DNA of 64,000 nt, taken from contig NZ_JAEULY010000009.1 in NCBI RefSeq assembly GCF_016793595.1, positions 124,001 to 188,000 of the forward strand. The letters are read 5' to 3'. Of the stretch, positions 17,244 to 25,865 are shown piece by piece. How positions within the stretch are numbered: the first letter of the stretch is position 1; every line of letters begins with the position of its first letter. This DNA is from Phreatobacter sp. (lineage in GTDB: Bacteria; Pseudomonadota; Alphaproteobacteria; Rhizobiales; Phreatobacteraceae). The position numbers were made by a program, and so were the translations under genes. Under the pieces are notes generated by a model, which saw only the letters and a program-made list of their open reading frames with translations, made no database searches and had not been told where the DNA came from.

Positions 17244-17507
17244 TCAGCCGTAGCGCAGTTTCAGGCCGACAATGGTGAGTTGCAGCGCCAGCGTGATCGT
17301 GTTGGCGAGGATGAGCGGCGCATCGCCCAGCGCGATGCCGTAGATCAGCCAGAGGGCGATGCCGGTCGCGAAACCACCGTAGGCGAAGAGCGAGATGGCC
17401 TGCGTGTCGCGCGTCCGGATGATCCGCCACGCCTGCGGCACCCAGCACACCGTCGTAACAAAAGCAGCGGCCAGACCGATAAGGGAGATGAGCGACGGCG
17501 CTTCCAT
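17244..17507 (-). CDS. SemiSWEET-type sugar transporter (MtN3/PQ-loop)
   Basis: An 87-residue protein with three membrane helices. It contains the PQ-loop pair CWVPQAWRIIRTRDTQAISL and the ending GDAPLILANTITLALQL, the SemiSWEET layout where two subunits form one sugar channel in the inner membrane. GGAGG precedes the ATG at 17507. It is divergent from msrP across about 106 bases. Substrate is probably a mono- or disaccharide but is not shown by sequence. Confidence 0.87.
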   Translation of the reverse strand: MEAPSLISLIGLAAAFVTTVCWVPQAWRIIRTRDTQAISLFAYGGFATGIALWLIYGIALGDAPLILANTITLALQLTIVGLKLRYG

Positions 17508-17613
17508 GGATCCTCCGCAGCCGGCTGTGGTCGATACCGAGTCGCCGGAGCGTGATTTGGTCAAACGCGGCAAGCTCTATACGCTTCTTGGGAAACTGGA
17601 AGGATATTCGCCC

Positions 17614-18579
17614 ATGCTGATCCGATCGAAACGCGGGTGGGAACTTCCCGATAGCGCGGCGACGCCGGAAAGCGCGTTCCTCACGCGCCGCAACATGATC
17701 GCCGCCGGCATGGGGCTCGCGGCCGCCGGCATTTCCATTCCGGCCAGCGCGCAGCGCGCCGCCGACGCGCCCGACCCGACCGCCGACCTTTACCCGGCAC
17801 GGCGCAACGAGCGCTACACGGTCGAACGACCGCTGACCGCCGAACAGGTGGCGGCCAGCTACAACAATTTCTACGAGTTCGGCGGCTCCAAACAGATCGC
17901 TCGCGCGGCGCAGTCGCTGCCGCTCCGTCCGTGGACAGTGAAGATCGACGGCATGGTCGAGAAGCCGCAGACGATCGACATCGACAAGCTGATCCGCGCC
18001 ATGCCGATCGAGGAACGCGTCTATCGCTTCCGCTGCGTCGAGGCTTGGGGCATGACGGTTCCGTGGACCGGCTTCCCGATCAAGGCTCTGATGGACATGG
18101 TCCAGCCGCTCGGCTCCGCGAAGTTCGTCCGGATGGAGACCTTCGACACCCAGCCCTGGGCGCCGGGGATGCGCTCGCCCTGGTATTCCTGGCCCTATGT
18201 CGAGGGTCTCACCATCGACGAGGCGGCCAACGACCTCGCCATTCTCGTCACCGGCATCTACGGCAAGCCCGTGCCGCGCCAGCACGGCGCGCCGCTGCGC
18301 CTCATCGTGCCGTGGAAATACGGGTTCAAGTCGGTGAAATCCATCGTCCGCATTTCCTTCGTCGCCGAGCGGCCGATGTCGTTCTGGGAGCGGCTTCAGG
18401 GCGGCGAATACGGTTTCTGGGCCAATGTGAACCCGGCGGTCGCCCATCCGCGCTGGAGTCAGGCAAACGAGGAACTGATCGGCGGCGGCGGCCGCGTCAA
18501 CACCCAGATCTTCAACGGCTACGGCGAGTTCGTCGCACCGCTCTACAAGGACCGGCAGAACGAACGGCTCTGGGCCTGA
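17614..18579 (+). CDS. msrP: Periplasmic methionine sulfoxide reductase, molybdopterin subunit
   Basis: A 321-residue protein of the MsrP (YedY) family, which repairs oxidised methionine in periplasmic proteins. The start at 17614 gives the typical MLIR N-terminus followed by a twin-arginine signal (LTRRNMIAAGMGL, about 23-35). The molybdenum-ligand cysteine is in YRFRCVEAWGM (Cys141). Export would use the Tat system, whose genes lie near 56 kb. The usual partner, the haem membrane protein MsrQ, is not the next gene; a secreted protein of unknown function follows after four bases. Confidence 0.92.
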   Translation: MLIRSKRGWELPDSAATPESAFLTRRNMIAAGMGLAAAGISIPASAQRAADAPDPTADLYPARRNERYTVERPLTAEQVAASYNNFYEFGGSKQIARAAQSLPLRPWTVKIDGMVEKPQTIDIDKLIRAMPIEERVYRFRCVEAWGMTVPWTGFPIKALMDMVQPLGSAKFVRMETFDTQPWAPGMRSPWYSWPYVEGLTIDEAANDLAILVTGIYGKPVPRQHGAPLRLIVPWKYGFKSVKSIVRISFVAERPMSFWERLQGGEYGFWANVNPAVAHPRWSQANEELIGGGGRVNTQIFNGYGEFVAPLYKDRQNERLWA

Positions 18580-18583
18580 GCGC

Positions 18584-19018
18584 ATGGCGGAAAGAGCAGT
18601 GCATCGGTGGTCGGCTGGCCTCATCGTCTGGATGGGGCTGGCGGTATCCTCGCCTGTCCTGTCGCAAGGGTTGACCGCCGAGCAACTCGCCCTGCGCGAT
18701 CATCAGGGTCGTCTCGACGCCATCACGGAGCGCCTGTTCACCGGGGCCGTGGCCGAGCGCTGCCAGCGACGGCCGCTTGAATGGCTCGCGCTGCTCCTGC
18801 GCAAATCGCAGGCGGACTATCAGCGCGAGGAGGCGGCGTTCCGCGCGCGGCATCCGGATATCGGTCCCCGGCCGGATACGGCCAGCGCCGGCTTCGCCGC
18901 GCTGTTCCTCGGGCAGCGGCTGGTCGAGCGGATGGGCGATGCGCCGTGCGGCACGATCGCGGCGCCAGCGGTCCTCGGCGAGATCGACCGCCACCTCTAC
19001 ACCCGGACCGATGACTAG
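18584..19018 (+). CDS. Secreted protein of unknown function next to msrP
   Basis: A 144-residue protein with an N-terminal signal peptide (hydrophobic LIVWMGLAVSSPVLSQG, cleavage likely near residue 28). The mature part is mostly helical with two cysteines that could form a disulfide. It begins four bases after msrP stops, so it should be co-transcribed. No family recognised. Its last bases overlap the end of the convergent gene by four bases. Confidence 0.7.
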   Translation: MAERAVHRWSAGLIVWMGLAVSSPVLSQGLTAEQLALRDHQGRLDAITERLFTGAVAERCQRRPLEWLALLLRKSQADYQREEAAFRARHPDIGPRPDTASAGFAALFLGQRLVERMGDAPCGTIAAPAVLGEIDRHLYTRTDD

Positions 19019-19356
19019 CGGCAGCCCGCGCGGCACCGCGCGCCGTTCACCACAGGCCGCTCGCCGACCGTCAGCACCTCGATGAGCGTGTCCCCGCGCC
19101 TCCATGTGAAGGCGCAGGGCGCAAGCCCGGTGCCGGAGCAGGCGTGCATTTCCGGCCGGCCCGCGCAGCGTTCGTCGTTGCGGGAACAACGGTCCGATCC
19201 CGGCAGGGTCACGGGCGACCAGCCGAGCCCGATCAGGCTGTCCCGCGCCTCGGAATAGCTCGTGCCCGGCGGAAATGACGGCGCTCCGCTCTGAGCCAAA
19301 GCGGGCGCGACCGAAAGACCGACAGCGATGAACGGTATCAACAAGCGCATCCGCAT
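19015..19356 (-). CDS. Small secreted cysteine-rich protein, unknown
   Basis: A 113-residue protein with a clear signal peptide ending in PALAQ. The mature part starts with a segment reading YSEARDSLIGLGWSPV, a short repeat-like helix-strand unit seen in many small rhizobial periplasmic proteins, and has six cysteines that could form three disulfides. The gene is convergent with the msrP-linked gene and just downstream of the metallo-hydrolase gene. Function unknown. Confidence 0.7.
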   Translation of the reverse strand: MRMRLLIPFIAVGLSVAPALAQSGAPSFPPGTSYSEARDSLIGLGWSPVTLPGSDRCSRNDERCAGRPEMHACSGTGLAPCAFTWRRGDTLIEVLTVGERPVVNGARCRAGCR

Positions 19357-19361
19357 CGATG

Positions 19362-20240
19362 CTACTCCGCCGCCACCGGCGAGCAGGCGAATCCGTCACC
19401 GAAGCGGGTGATACGCCCGACCGAGGGCGACGGGAAATGCGCCATGCAGCAGAGCGTGGCCGTGTCGCAGAAGCGCTCCAGCACCGACCGGCGGGTGCGC
19501 GCCGCCTCCATTCTGTCCGTGTCGAACTTGGTCGACAGTTCCGGCAGGCGGGCCTGCAGGGGCGAATGAATGAGGTCGCCGGGAGCGATCGCATCGACCG
19601 TCTCGCCTTTTCCGAACAGCACGGAGACGTGGCCGGGCGTATGGCCCGGCGTCGGCATCAGCCGGACGTGGTCGCCGATGGCATGATCGCCAGAGACAAG
19701 CTCCGCCCTGCCCGCTTCGACCACCGGCAGTACGCTATCCTGGAACGGGAATACGGACGCCTTGGCGTTCAGCGCCTGCCAGTGCTCGTATTCCGTTGCA
19801 CCGAACAGGTAGCGCGCCTTCGGGAAGGTCGGCACCCAGCGTCCGTTCTCCAGCCGCGTGTTCCAGCCGACATGATCGGAATGGAGATGGGTGCAGACGA
19901 CGAAGTCGATGTCATCCACCGTCAGCCCCGCAGCCTTCAGCCCGGTCATGAACCGGTTGTCGCTCTTCATGTGCCAGTTCGGCCGCGTCGCCGAGCGCTT
20001 GTCGTTGCCGATGCAGCTGTCGACCAGCACGACATGATCAGGCGTGCGCACGATGTAGGTCTGGAAGGCCATGAGCAACCTTCCCTCGGCATCGAGGCCG
20101 CTCGGAGCGAACCAGCCGCGATGGGCCTCCAACATGTCCGGCGTCAGATCTGGCAGCATGTCGAAGGGGTCGAGAAAGCCGAACTCCATTTCGACGATGC
20201 GGTGGATCGTCAGATCGCCGGCGCGAAAGAGCGTGGTCAC
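19362..20240 (-). CDS. MBL-fold metallo-hydrolase (lactonase-like)
   Basis: A 292-residue metallo-beta-lactamase fold enzyme. The zinc motif THLHSDHVGW (His118, His120, Asp122, His123) and a second ligand region PTPGHTPGHVSVL are present, with a further Asp in APGDLIHSP. The pattern matches the group holding N-acyl-homoserine lactonases and related hydrolases; the substrate is not certain. A GTG start at 20240 with GGAG eight bases upstream fits better than the longer frame to 20309. The gene is cytosolic (no signal) and divergent from the RlpA-like gene. Confidence 0.85.
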   Translation of the reverse strand: MTTLFRAGDLTIHRIVEMEFGFLDPFDMLPDLTPDMLEAHRGWFAPSGLDAEGRLLMAFQTYIVRTPDHVVLVDSCIGNDKRSATRPNWHMKSDNRFMTGLKAAGLTVDDIDFVVCTHLHSDHVGWNTRLENGRWVPTFPKARYLFGATEYEHWQALNAKASVFPFQDSVLPVVEAGRAELVSGDHAIGDHVRLMPTPGHTPGHVSVLFGKGETVDAIAPGDLIHSPLQARLPELSTKFDTDRMEAARTRRSVLERFCDTATLCCMAHFPSPSVGRITRFGDGFACSPVAAE

Positions 20241-20580
20241 GTGGCATTCTCCGGCTGAGGCGGGAGCGGGGTGGCCCCGGAGCTTTGCCCCAACCCGGCG
20301 CCCGCGCAACGCGAAAACGCAGCACCTTCGTCCGGCCCTGCCACACCGTTCATCCCATGCAGTCGAGCCAATTGCCGATAGCGTTCAAGCCATGAATTGC
20401 AACCACCGTAGATGACGCTACGTCATGCCGCTATTGATCCGGCTGACCGCATTCTGGTCTTATTTTGCCTCTACGTGATCGTCTGCCGCTTGCAGACAGA
20501 TGTGCTATCGCCGCCGTCTGCGGAACCCACCGCGCTGTTGGGCGTTAGCCTCGCGCGAGAGACGGAAACCGACCACTTCC
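20241..20580. other. 340-base intergenic region with two inverted repeats
   Basis: The region separates the divergent metallo-hydrolase and RlpA-like genes, so it should hold promoters for both. It contains the palindrome ATGACG-CTA-CGTCAT (20412-20426) and a hairpin GTCTGC/GCAGAC (20481-20497). The bases just before the RlpA start lack a strong ribosome-binding site. No RNA gene or further open frame is convincing. Confidence 0.5.
20412..20426. promoter_or_regulatory. Palindrome ATGACGCTACGTCAT, possible operator
   Basis: Two perfect six-base arms flank a three-base centre, about midway between two divergent genes. The size suits a dimeric repressor or activator site. No regulator can be assigned. 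Confidence 0.35.
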
Positions 20581-20940
20581 ATGAACAATTCGACCCGCAT
20601 CGCGGCGCTTTCGGCCGCCATCACCGCTTTTGTGCCCGCTGTTGCCACCTCGGCCTCGGCCGCCGAAGCCGTCGGCATGGCTTCGTGGTACCAGTTGCCG
20701 GGCCGGACGGCCTGCGGCGGTCGCCACAACCCCGAGGCGATGACCGCCGCCCATCGCTCGCTTCCCTGCGGTTCGAAGGTGACCGTCACCAACCTGTCGA
20801 ACGGCCAGTCGGCCGTCGTGACAGTCGTCGACCGCGGCCCGTTCGTGCGCGGCCGCATCGTCGATGTCTCGCGCGGCGTCGCGCGCCGGATCGGCTTCAT
20901 CAACCGCGGCGTCGCCCGCGTGCGTGTCGCCCGCCTGTAA
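20581..20940 (+). CDS. RlpA-like double-psi beta-barrel protein
   Basis: A 119-residue secreted protein: signal peptide up to about residue 27 (SASA-A), then a compact RlpA/DPBB domain. Conserved elements are GMASWYQLPGRTACGGRHN, MTAAHRSLPCGSKVTVTN and VTVVDRGPFVRGRIVDVSRG, the last holding the catalytic-type Asp of RlpA lytic transglycosylases. No SPOR domain is attached, so it is a short stand-alone version, common in Hyphomicrobiales. It probably acts on peptidoglycan in the periplasm. Confidence 0.88.
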   Translation: MNNSTRIAALSAAITAFVPAVATSASAAEAVGMASWYQLPGRTACGGRHNPEAMTAAHRSLPCGSKVTVTNLSNGQSAVVTVVDRGPFVRGRIVDVSRGVARRIGFINRGVARVRVARL

Positions 20941-21092
20941 TTCAATACCGCTGCATTTCAGCGACGATACACAAGTCGATCCGTTTCGACATGCGGTAGA
21001 GACTGTCCCCCGGCAATGGCTGGGGTCCGGCGGGTTCGCCGGGCCCGCCCCTCCGGCAGCGGGTGGCATTCTCTCGCATGGAACGACACCGC

Positions 21093-21410
21093 ATGACATT
21101 CCGCCATATCCGTCGCGGCCTGCTCGGCGCAGCGCTGACGGCTCTCGCGGGCGCCGCCTTCGCCCAGTCCTCGATCGACACCGGGATTCCCGCCTGCGAC
21201 CGCTACTACCGCGCCTACGAGACCTGCATCATGCAGCGCCTTCCCGAGGCCCAGCGCAGCATCTTCCAGCAGACCCTCGAGCGTAACCGGGCGGACATCC
21301 GCGAGCAGGCGGCCGATCCCGAGGACAGAGCCTCGGCCGAGCGCACGTGCCAGGAGCAGCGGCAGCAATCCGCCCGCTTCTTCGCGCCCCACGGCTGCAC
21401 CTTCGACTGA
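21093..21410 (+). CDS. Small secreted protein with CX9C motif (paralogue 1)
   Basis: A 105-residue protein with a signal peptide (basic start, hydrophobic LLGAALTALAGAAFAQ). The mature part has four cysteines: a C-x9-C pair in PACDRYYRAYETC and a C-x15-C pair ending in GCTF. Charged helices lie between them. The next gene encodes a relative with the same cysteine spacing and shared IPEAQRS/LPEAQRS and AADP elements. No known family was recognised; a disulfide-stapled helical hairpin in the periplasm is likely. Confidence 0.75.
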   Translation: MTFRHIRRGLLGAALTALAGAAFAQSSIDTGIPACDRYYRAYETCIMQRLPEAQRSIFQQTLERNRADIREQAADPEDRASAERTCQEQRQQSARFFAPHGCTFD

Positions 21411-21489
21411 CATCCGCACGCAACCGGGGCACACCGAGGCCGAGGCCGCCCGGCCCAACCTTCCGTTCCCACCAGACAGGGTCATTTCC

Positions 21490-21783
21490 ATGAAGAAGCT
21501 CATGGTCGTCGCTGCACTCGCAGCACTGCCGTCGCTGGCCAGCGCACAGGATATGGGCATCGCGCTTTGCGACACGTTCTATCGCCAGTACGAGGCCTGC
21601 GTGTCGTCGCGCATTCCCGAGGCGCAACGCTCGGCCTTCCGCGACGCGATCGAGCAGACGCGCTCAGGGCTTCGCCAGCTTGCCGCCGACCCCCAGGCGC
21701 GCCCCCAGGTCGAGAATCTGTGCCAGTTGCACAAGACCCAGATGACCCAGGCGCTGGCCGCCTACGGCTGCACATTCAACTGA
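21490..21783 (+). CDS. Small secreted protein with CX9C motif (paralogue 2)
   Basis: A 97-residue paralogue of the preceding gene with signal peptide MKKLMVVAALAALPSLASA. It keeps the C-x9-C pair (LCDTFYRQYEAC) and the C-x15-C pair ending in YGCTF. The two genes are 79 bases apart and probably arose by tandem duplication. The gene is followed by an AT-rich stretch unlike the surrounding DNA. Function unknown. Confidence 0.75.
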   Translation: MKKLMVVAALAALPSLASAQDMGIALCDTFYRQYEACVSSRIPEAQRSAFRDAIEQTRSGLRQLAADPQARPQVENLCQLHKTQMTQALAAYGCTFN

Positions 21784-21881
21784 GTTCAATTGACAGCCAC
21801 AGAATAGGATACTGGTTCAATATCTACCTGTAACTAACTGATATTGTAGGTATTTGACGTATTCCTAGGTGTAAACGCAAG

Positions 21882-21905
21882 CAGGCGCCCGAAATCGGGC
21901 GCCTG
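21882..21905 (-). terminator. Hairpin downstream of carA
   Basis: A ten-base perfect stem CAGGCGCCCG/CGGGCGCCTG with a four-base loop lies about 60 bases past the carA stop. No T-run follows on either strand, so it may stabilise the mRNA end or assist Rho rather than terminate alone. Confidence 0.45.
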
Positions 21906-21964
21906 TGGGTAACGTGGATAACATGACGCAAGGGAAGGTTCGCCCGAGGCGCCGCCCCGGTGTC

Positions 21965-23167
21965 TCAGCCGGCCTTTTCCGGCGTCCTGGCCTTGTCCAT
22001 CAGCGCGACGAACCGATCGAACAGATAGTGGCTATCCATCGGCCCGGGGCTCGCCTCCGGGTGATACTGCACCGAGAAGGCCGGCCGGTCGGTCAGCGCG
22101 ATACCGGCGTTGGAACCGTCGAACAGACTGATATGGGTCGGGCGCGCATGAGCGGGCAGCGTCGCTTCGTCCACGGCGAAACCGTGGTTCATCGAGGTGA
22201 TCTCGACCTTGCCGGTGTCCATGTCCTTCACCGGGTGGTTCGCCCCGTGATGGCCCTGATGCATCTTCTTGGTTTTCGCGCCGACGGCGAGACCGAGCAT
22301 CTGGTGGCCGAGGCAGATGCCGAAGGTCGGGATCTGCCTGTCCAGCACCGCCCGGATGACCGGCACGGCATATTCACCCGTCGCGGCCGGGTCACCAGGA
22401 CCGTTCGACAGGAAGACCCCGTCCGGCTTCAGAGCGAGCACGTCTTCGGCCGATGCGCTGGCGGGCACGACGGTGACCTTGCAGCCGGCATTGGCGAGCA
22501 GACGCAGGATGTTGCGCTTCACGCCATAGTCGAGCGCCACGACATGGTATTTCGGCTCGCCGGCTGCGCCATAGCCCTCGTTCCACTCCCAGATCGTCTC
22601 CGACCAGGGATAGCGCTGCGAGGACGTGACGCCCGGCACGAGGTCCAGTCCGTCCATGAGTGGCAGGCCGGCCGCGCGGCGCTTCAGGGCCTCGACGTCG
22701 AACACGCCATCGGCGGCGTGGGCGATGACAGCGTTGGGCATGCCCTTCTCGCGGATCAGGGCCGTCAGGGCGCGCGTGTCGATGCCGCAGAGGCCGACAA
22801 TGCCGCGGCGCTTCAGCCAGGCGTCGAAATGGGTATGCGAGCGATAGTTCGAAGGCTCGGTGATCGCCGCCTTCAACACCACGCCGCGGACGCCCGAGGC
22901 GGCGGCCATGTTGACCGTCTCGATGTCTTCCTCGTTCGCGCCGACATTGCCGATATGCGGGAAGGTGAAGGTGATGACCTGGCCGGCATAGGAGGGATCC
23001 GTGAGGATCTCCTGATAGCCGGTCATGGCGGTGTTGAAGCAGACTTCGCCATCGGCGACGCCCTCTGCGCCGAGCCCGAAGCCCTCGATGACTGTGCCGT
23101 CCGCCAGGACAAGCAAAGCGGTCGGCTTCGGATCGCTCCAGCCGGATTGGTCTTGTGTGTGTGTCAT
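21965..23167 (-). CDS. carA: Carbamoyl-phosphate synthase small subunit
   Basis: A 400-residue glutaminase subunit. It hydrolyses glutamine and passes ammonia to CarB for carbamoyl phosphate, used in arginine and pyrimidine synthesis. The N-terminal CPSase domain (about 15-160) contains [20 protein letters not shown]. The C-terminal class I amidotransferase domain holds the catalytic cysteine in [13 protein letters not shown] and the His-Glu pair in [10 protein letters not shown]. It is divergent from yqeY, a conserved arrangement in alphaproteobacteria. carB is about 3.5 kb away, not adjacent. Confidence 0.96.
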   Translation of the reverse strand: MTHTQDQSGWSDPKPTALLVLADGTVIEGFGLGAEGVADGEVCFNTAMTGYQEILTDPSYAGQVITFTFPHIGNVGANEEDIETVNMAAASGVRGVVLKAAITEPSNYRSHTHFDAWLKRRGIVGLCGIDTRALTALIREKGMPNAVIAHAADGVFDVEALKRRAAGLPLMDGLDLVPGVTSSQRYPWSETIWEWNEGYGAAGEPKYHVVALDYGVKRNILRLLANAGCKVTVVPASASAEDVLALKPDGVFLSNGPGDPAATGEYAVPVIRAVLDRQIPTFGICLGHQMLGLAVGAKTKKMHQGHHGANHPVKDMDTGKVEITSMNHGFAVDEATLPAHARPTHISLFDGSNAGIALTDRPAFSVQYHPEASPGPMDSHYLFDRFVALMDKARTPEKAG

Positions 23168-23273
23168 GAGGCGCCTAGATAGCGACGACTTGGCCGGCGG
23201 TCAAAGGAATGCGGCCGGATTCTCCGGCTTTTTTGCCGCACTGCTCCCCATCCTCCCCGAAGAGAGGCACGCC

Positions 23274-23726
23274 ATGCTGCGCGACCAGTTCATGTCCGAC
23301 CTGAAAGCGGCGATGAAGGCCGGCGAGAAGGACCGTCTCGCGACGATCCGCCTCATCCAAGCCGCCCTCAAGGACAAGGACATCGAGGCGCGCGGGCTCG
23401 GCAAGGAGCCGCTGGGCGACGAGGACATCCTCCAGCTGCTCCAGAAGATGGTGAAGCAGCGCGGCGACAGCGCCAGGATGTATCTCGACGGCAATCGCCC
23501 CGAACTCGCCGCCAAGGAAGAGGCCGAGATCGCCGTCATCGCCGGCTACATGCCGCAGCAGATGGACGAGGCCGAGGCCAGGGTTGCGATTGCCGCGCTG
23601 ATCGCCGAGATCGGCGCCGCCGGCATGAAAGACATGGGCAAGGTGATGGGCGAGCTCAAGGGTCGCTTCGCCGGGCGCATGGACTTCGGCAAGGCCAGCC
23701 CGCTGGTCAAGGAACTCCTGAGCTGA
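23274..23726 (+). CDS. yqeY: GatB/YqeY domain-containing protein
   Basis: A 150-residue helical protein of the YqeY family, related to the C-terminal tail of the amidotransferase subunit GatB. Family elements include LRDQFMSDLKAAMKAGEK, RLIQAALKDKDIE, EIAVIAGYMPQQM and GKVMGELKGRFAGRMD. The ATG at 23274 begins exactly at the family start. In many alphaproteobacteria yqeY is followed by dnaG; here a small membrane protein follows after four bases. It may assist tRNA-dependent amidation but this is not proven. Confidence 0.9.
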   Translation: MLRDQFMSDLKAAMKAGEKDRLATIRLIQAALKDKDIEARGLGKEPLGDEDILQLLQKMVKQRGDSARMYLDGNRPELAAKEEAEIAVIAGYMPQQMDEAEARVAIAALIAEIGAAGMKDMGKVMGELKGRFAGRMDFGKASPLVKELLS

Positions 23727-23730
23727 CGGC

Positions 23731-24198
23731 ATGGATGCGCTGATCACGGCCCTCTCGGAAGCCGGCCGGATCAGCGGCATCGCCCTCTCCTCGCCGCTCT
23801 ACGCGGCGGTCTCGGCACTGCACATCCTGGGCATGGCGCTGCTCGTCGGGAGCATCGTGCTGGTCGACCTGCGTCTCGCAGGCGTCCTGCGACGCCTCGA
23901 CCTCGACGCCATGGCGCAGATGCGCCGCGTGGCACGCCTGGGAGCGGTTCTGGCGGTCACGACCGGCATCCTGCTCGCCTCGGCCCGGCCGGCCGAATAT
24001 CTCGCCAACCGCGTGTTTCTCGCCAAGATGGCCGTGGTGGCACTGGCGCTCGCCAATGCCCTCGCCTTCGAGGCCATGGCGCGCGCCAGACCGCTCGCTG
24101 CGTTGGTCGATACGCCCTATGGGCGCGCGGCGGGATTGTTGTCGCTCGCCTGCTGGCCGGTCGTCATCGCGCTCGGGCGCTGGATTGCCTTCGTCTGA
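23731..24198 (+). CDS. Four-helix membrane protein, DUF6644-like
   Basis: A 155-residue protein with four predicted membrane helices and the element HILGMALLVGSIVLVDLRLAG, which resembles the DUF6644 group. It starts four bases after yqeY. The convergent neighbour is a DUF6152-like secreted protein; such pairs recur in Hyphomicrobiales. Conserved His in the second helix might bind a haem or metal, but this is a guess. Function unknown. Confidence 0.7.
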   Translation: MDALITALSEAGRISGIALSSPLYAAVSALHILGMALLVGSIVLVDLRLAGVLRRLDLDAMAQMRRVARLGAVLAVTTGILLASARPAEYLANRVFLAKMAVVALALANALAFEAMARARPLAALVDTPYGRAAGLLSLACWPVVIALGRWIAFV

Positions 24199-24205
24199 GC
24201 CCGGC

Positions 24206-24556
24206 TCAGCGCAGTTCGACGCGCTTGCCGCCGGCCTCCACCCATTCGGCACGATAGACTTTAGGGTTGCCACGGTTCTGGTAGGCGTAGACGCGCACCG
24301 TCTTGCCCGCGGCGATGTCGTCGGCGGCAAGGCCGCGCGCCTGCATGCGCGAGGTGGGGGCGAGTTCCACGGTCAGTTCCTCGCCGCTCTTGACCATGTA
24401 AAGCGTGCCGTGCGGGTTGGCGTAGGTCGATCGTGCGACGGGACCGGTATGGTCGAGCACTTTCGACGTGTCGAAGCCACCCCAGCCGTGATGGGCGGAG
24501 GCTGCGGCCGGAACCGCCGCGATGCCGGCGGCGACAAGGGTTCGGCGATCGATCAT
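24206..24556 (-). CDS. Secreted DUF6152-like protein
   Basis: A 116-residue protein whose ATG at 24556 follows GGAGG. The N-terminus (MIDRRTLVAAGIAAVPAAASA) is a signal peptide with adjacent arginines, so Tat export is possible. The mature protein starts with HHGWGGFDTSK, typical of the DUF6152 group, then a beta-rich domain with YANPHGTLYM. The paired histidines at the mature N-terminus may bind copper. It converges on the DUF6644-like gene. Confidence 0.7.
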   Translation of the reverse strand: MIDRRTLVAAGIAAVPAAASAHHGWGGFDTSKVLDHTGPVARSTYANPHGTLYMVKSGEELTVELAPTSRMQARGLAADDIAAGKTVRVYAYQNRGNPKVYRAEWVEAGGKRVELR

Positions 24557-24695
24557 GATATCCTCCAGACTTTGGCGGGCCGCAGGACATTCAACGCCGC
24601 GCGCCTGTCGCAGGTCCATGCGCGCAAGCATCGCAATCGCGTGATCAGCGGCGCATCCGCAAGGCGGTGTCGGCCATCGACACCATCATGTTGAA

Positions 24696-25577
24696 CTAGC
24701 GGAAGACCCAGTTCGCCTCATTGGCCGCGCGGCGGACGTCGCCGCGCGAGCGCCCGAGCTTCTCGCGCAGTTCCCGCACCTGACCGAGCCAGGAACTCGC
24801 CTGGCTGTCGATGATCGACAGGGCGCCGGGATTGGCCTGTTTGAACGCGTCCATCTCGCGCACTGCCGCGCTGTAACGGCCGACCGCGGCATCGAAAGCC
24901 GGCATGTCGGCGATGGGACGCTCGTTCGTCGGCATGACGTCGATGACCTCGCGGGCCGACATCATGATGTTCCGCATCTGCCAGGCGGCCGATTTGCCCT
25001 CGCGCCGCTCGATCGCGGCAAGCTCCTGCCCGTTCAGTCGCTCGCGCAGCTTCTTCATCTCTGCTTCGAGTTCGGCGCGGTCGGCGAGGAATGCCTCGGC
25101 CAGCGGCACCATCTGGCGGTGCAGATCGCGGCCCTCGGCCATGTTGTCGTCGCGATAGTCCTTGCGCTCGTAATAGCGCTCCGCGCGTTCGATCAGCGGC
25201 GCCAGCGCCTGGTAGGCCTGAATGTAGCGGCGCACCACGTCGTCGAGGTTCGGGAAGGCCGGCTCCTGGGTCGCGGCCTGCGAGGCCTTCTCGATCTCGC
25301 CGCGCACGTCATAGAGGCTGTAGAGCCCGTAGGAGATGTAGCGTTCGCGGCCAGTCGGCCCGCGACGCATGTCCACCCAGCTCCTGTAGCGGTTCCACGA
25401 CTGTACGGCCCTCATGGTTCGGTTCATCAGGTCGACATAGGCGCGCGACTTGCCGAGCGCGGCCTGAAGCGCGGCATCGTCCGGCAGGGGCTGGTTCTGG
25501 GCCGTGGCGGGAACTGCCGTAGTGAGCGCGAGAAGACCGGCCAGCGCCATGGCGCGACGTGAGATGGCTGTGGTCAT
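24696..25577 (-). CDS. DUF3829 (YiiG-like) exported protein
   Basis: A 293-residue protein with a signal peptide (SRRAMALAGLLALTTAVPATA) and a long helical mature part. The segment YYERKDYRDDNMAEGRDLHRQM near residue 135 is characteristic of DUF3829/YiiG proteins. Unlike many relatives it has no lipobox cysteine, so it is probably soluble in the periplasm. GGAGG lies upstream of the ATG at 25577. Function unknown. Confidence 0.75.
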   Translation of the reverse strand: MTTAISRRAMALAGLLALTTAVPATAQNQPLPDDAALQAALGKSRAYVDLMNRTMRAVQSWNRYRSWVDMRRGPTGRERYISYGLYSLYDVRGEIEKASQAATQEPAFPNLDDVVRRYIQAYQALAPLIERAERYYERKDYRDDNMAEGRDLHRQMVPLAEAFLADRAELEAEMKKLRERLNGQELAAIERREGKSAAWQMRNIMMSAREVIDVMPTNERPIADMPAFDAAVGRYSAAVREMDAFKQANPGALSIIDSQASSWLGQVRELREKLGRSRGDVRRAANEANWVFR

Positions 25578-25865
25578 GATCAGCGATCCTCCGGCCTCCA
25601 CGGAACCATCGCCGCGTTTCCCTATCGTGACGACCCGACCGGCAGGACATTGCGTCCTCCCGCCCAGCGGACCTTGATACCCCCCGAATCCAATCGTTCA
25701 GACTTTACGCATGATCTAATAAATCAACGCGCAATATTACGCTAAAATATCGAATTGGCACTTCCGTATTCGTCGATATCTGTCGTGTACATTCATTCCC
25801 AGAAGATCGATTGGTCTTCTCTTCGCAGACCATGCAAAGACACAACTGACACTGGGGGTTCTTCC

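Noticed and set aside
25750..25800. TTGGCAC resembling the -24 half of a sigma-54 promoter upstream of the Flp pilin gene
   Set aside because: The -12 element is missing: at the required distance the sequence reads TATTC rather than TTGC.
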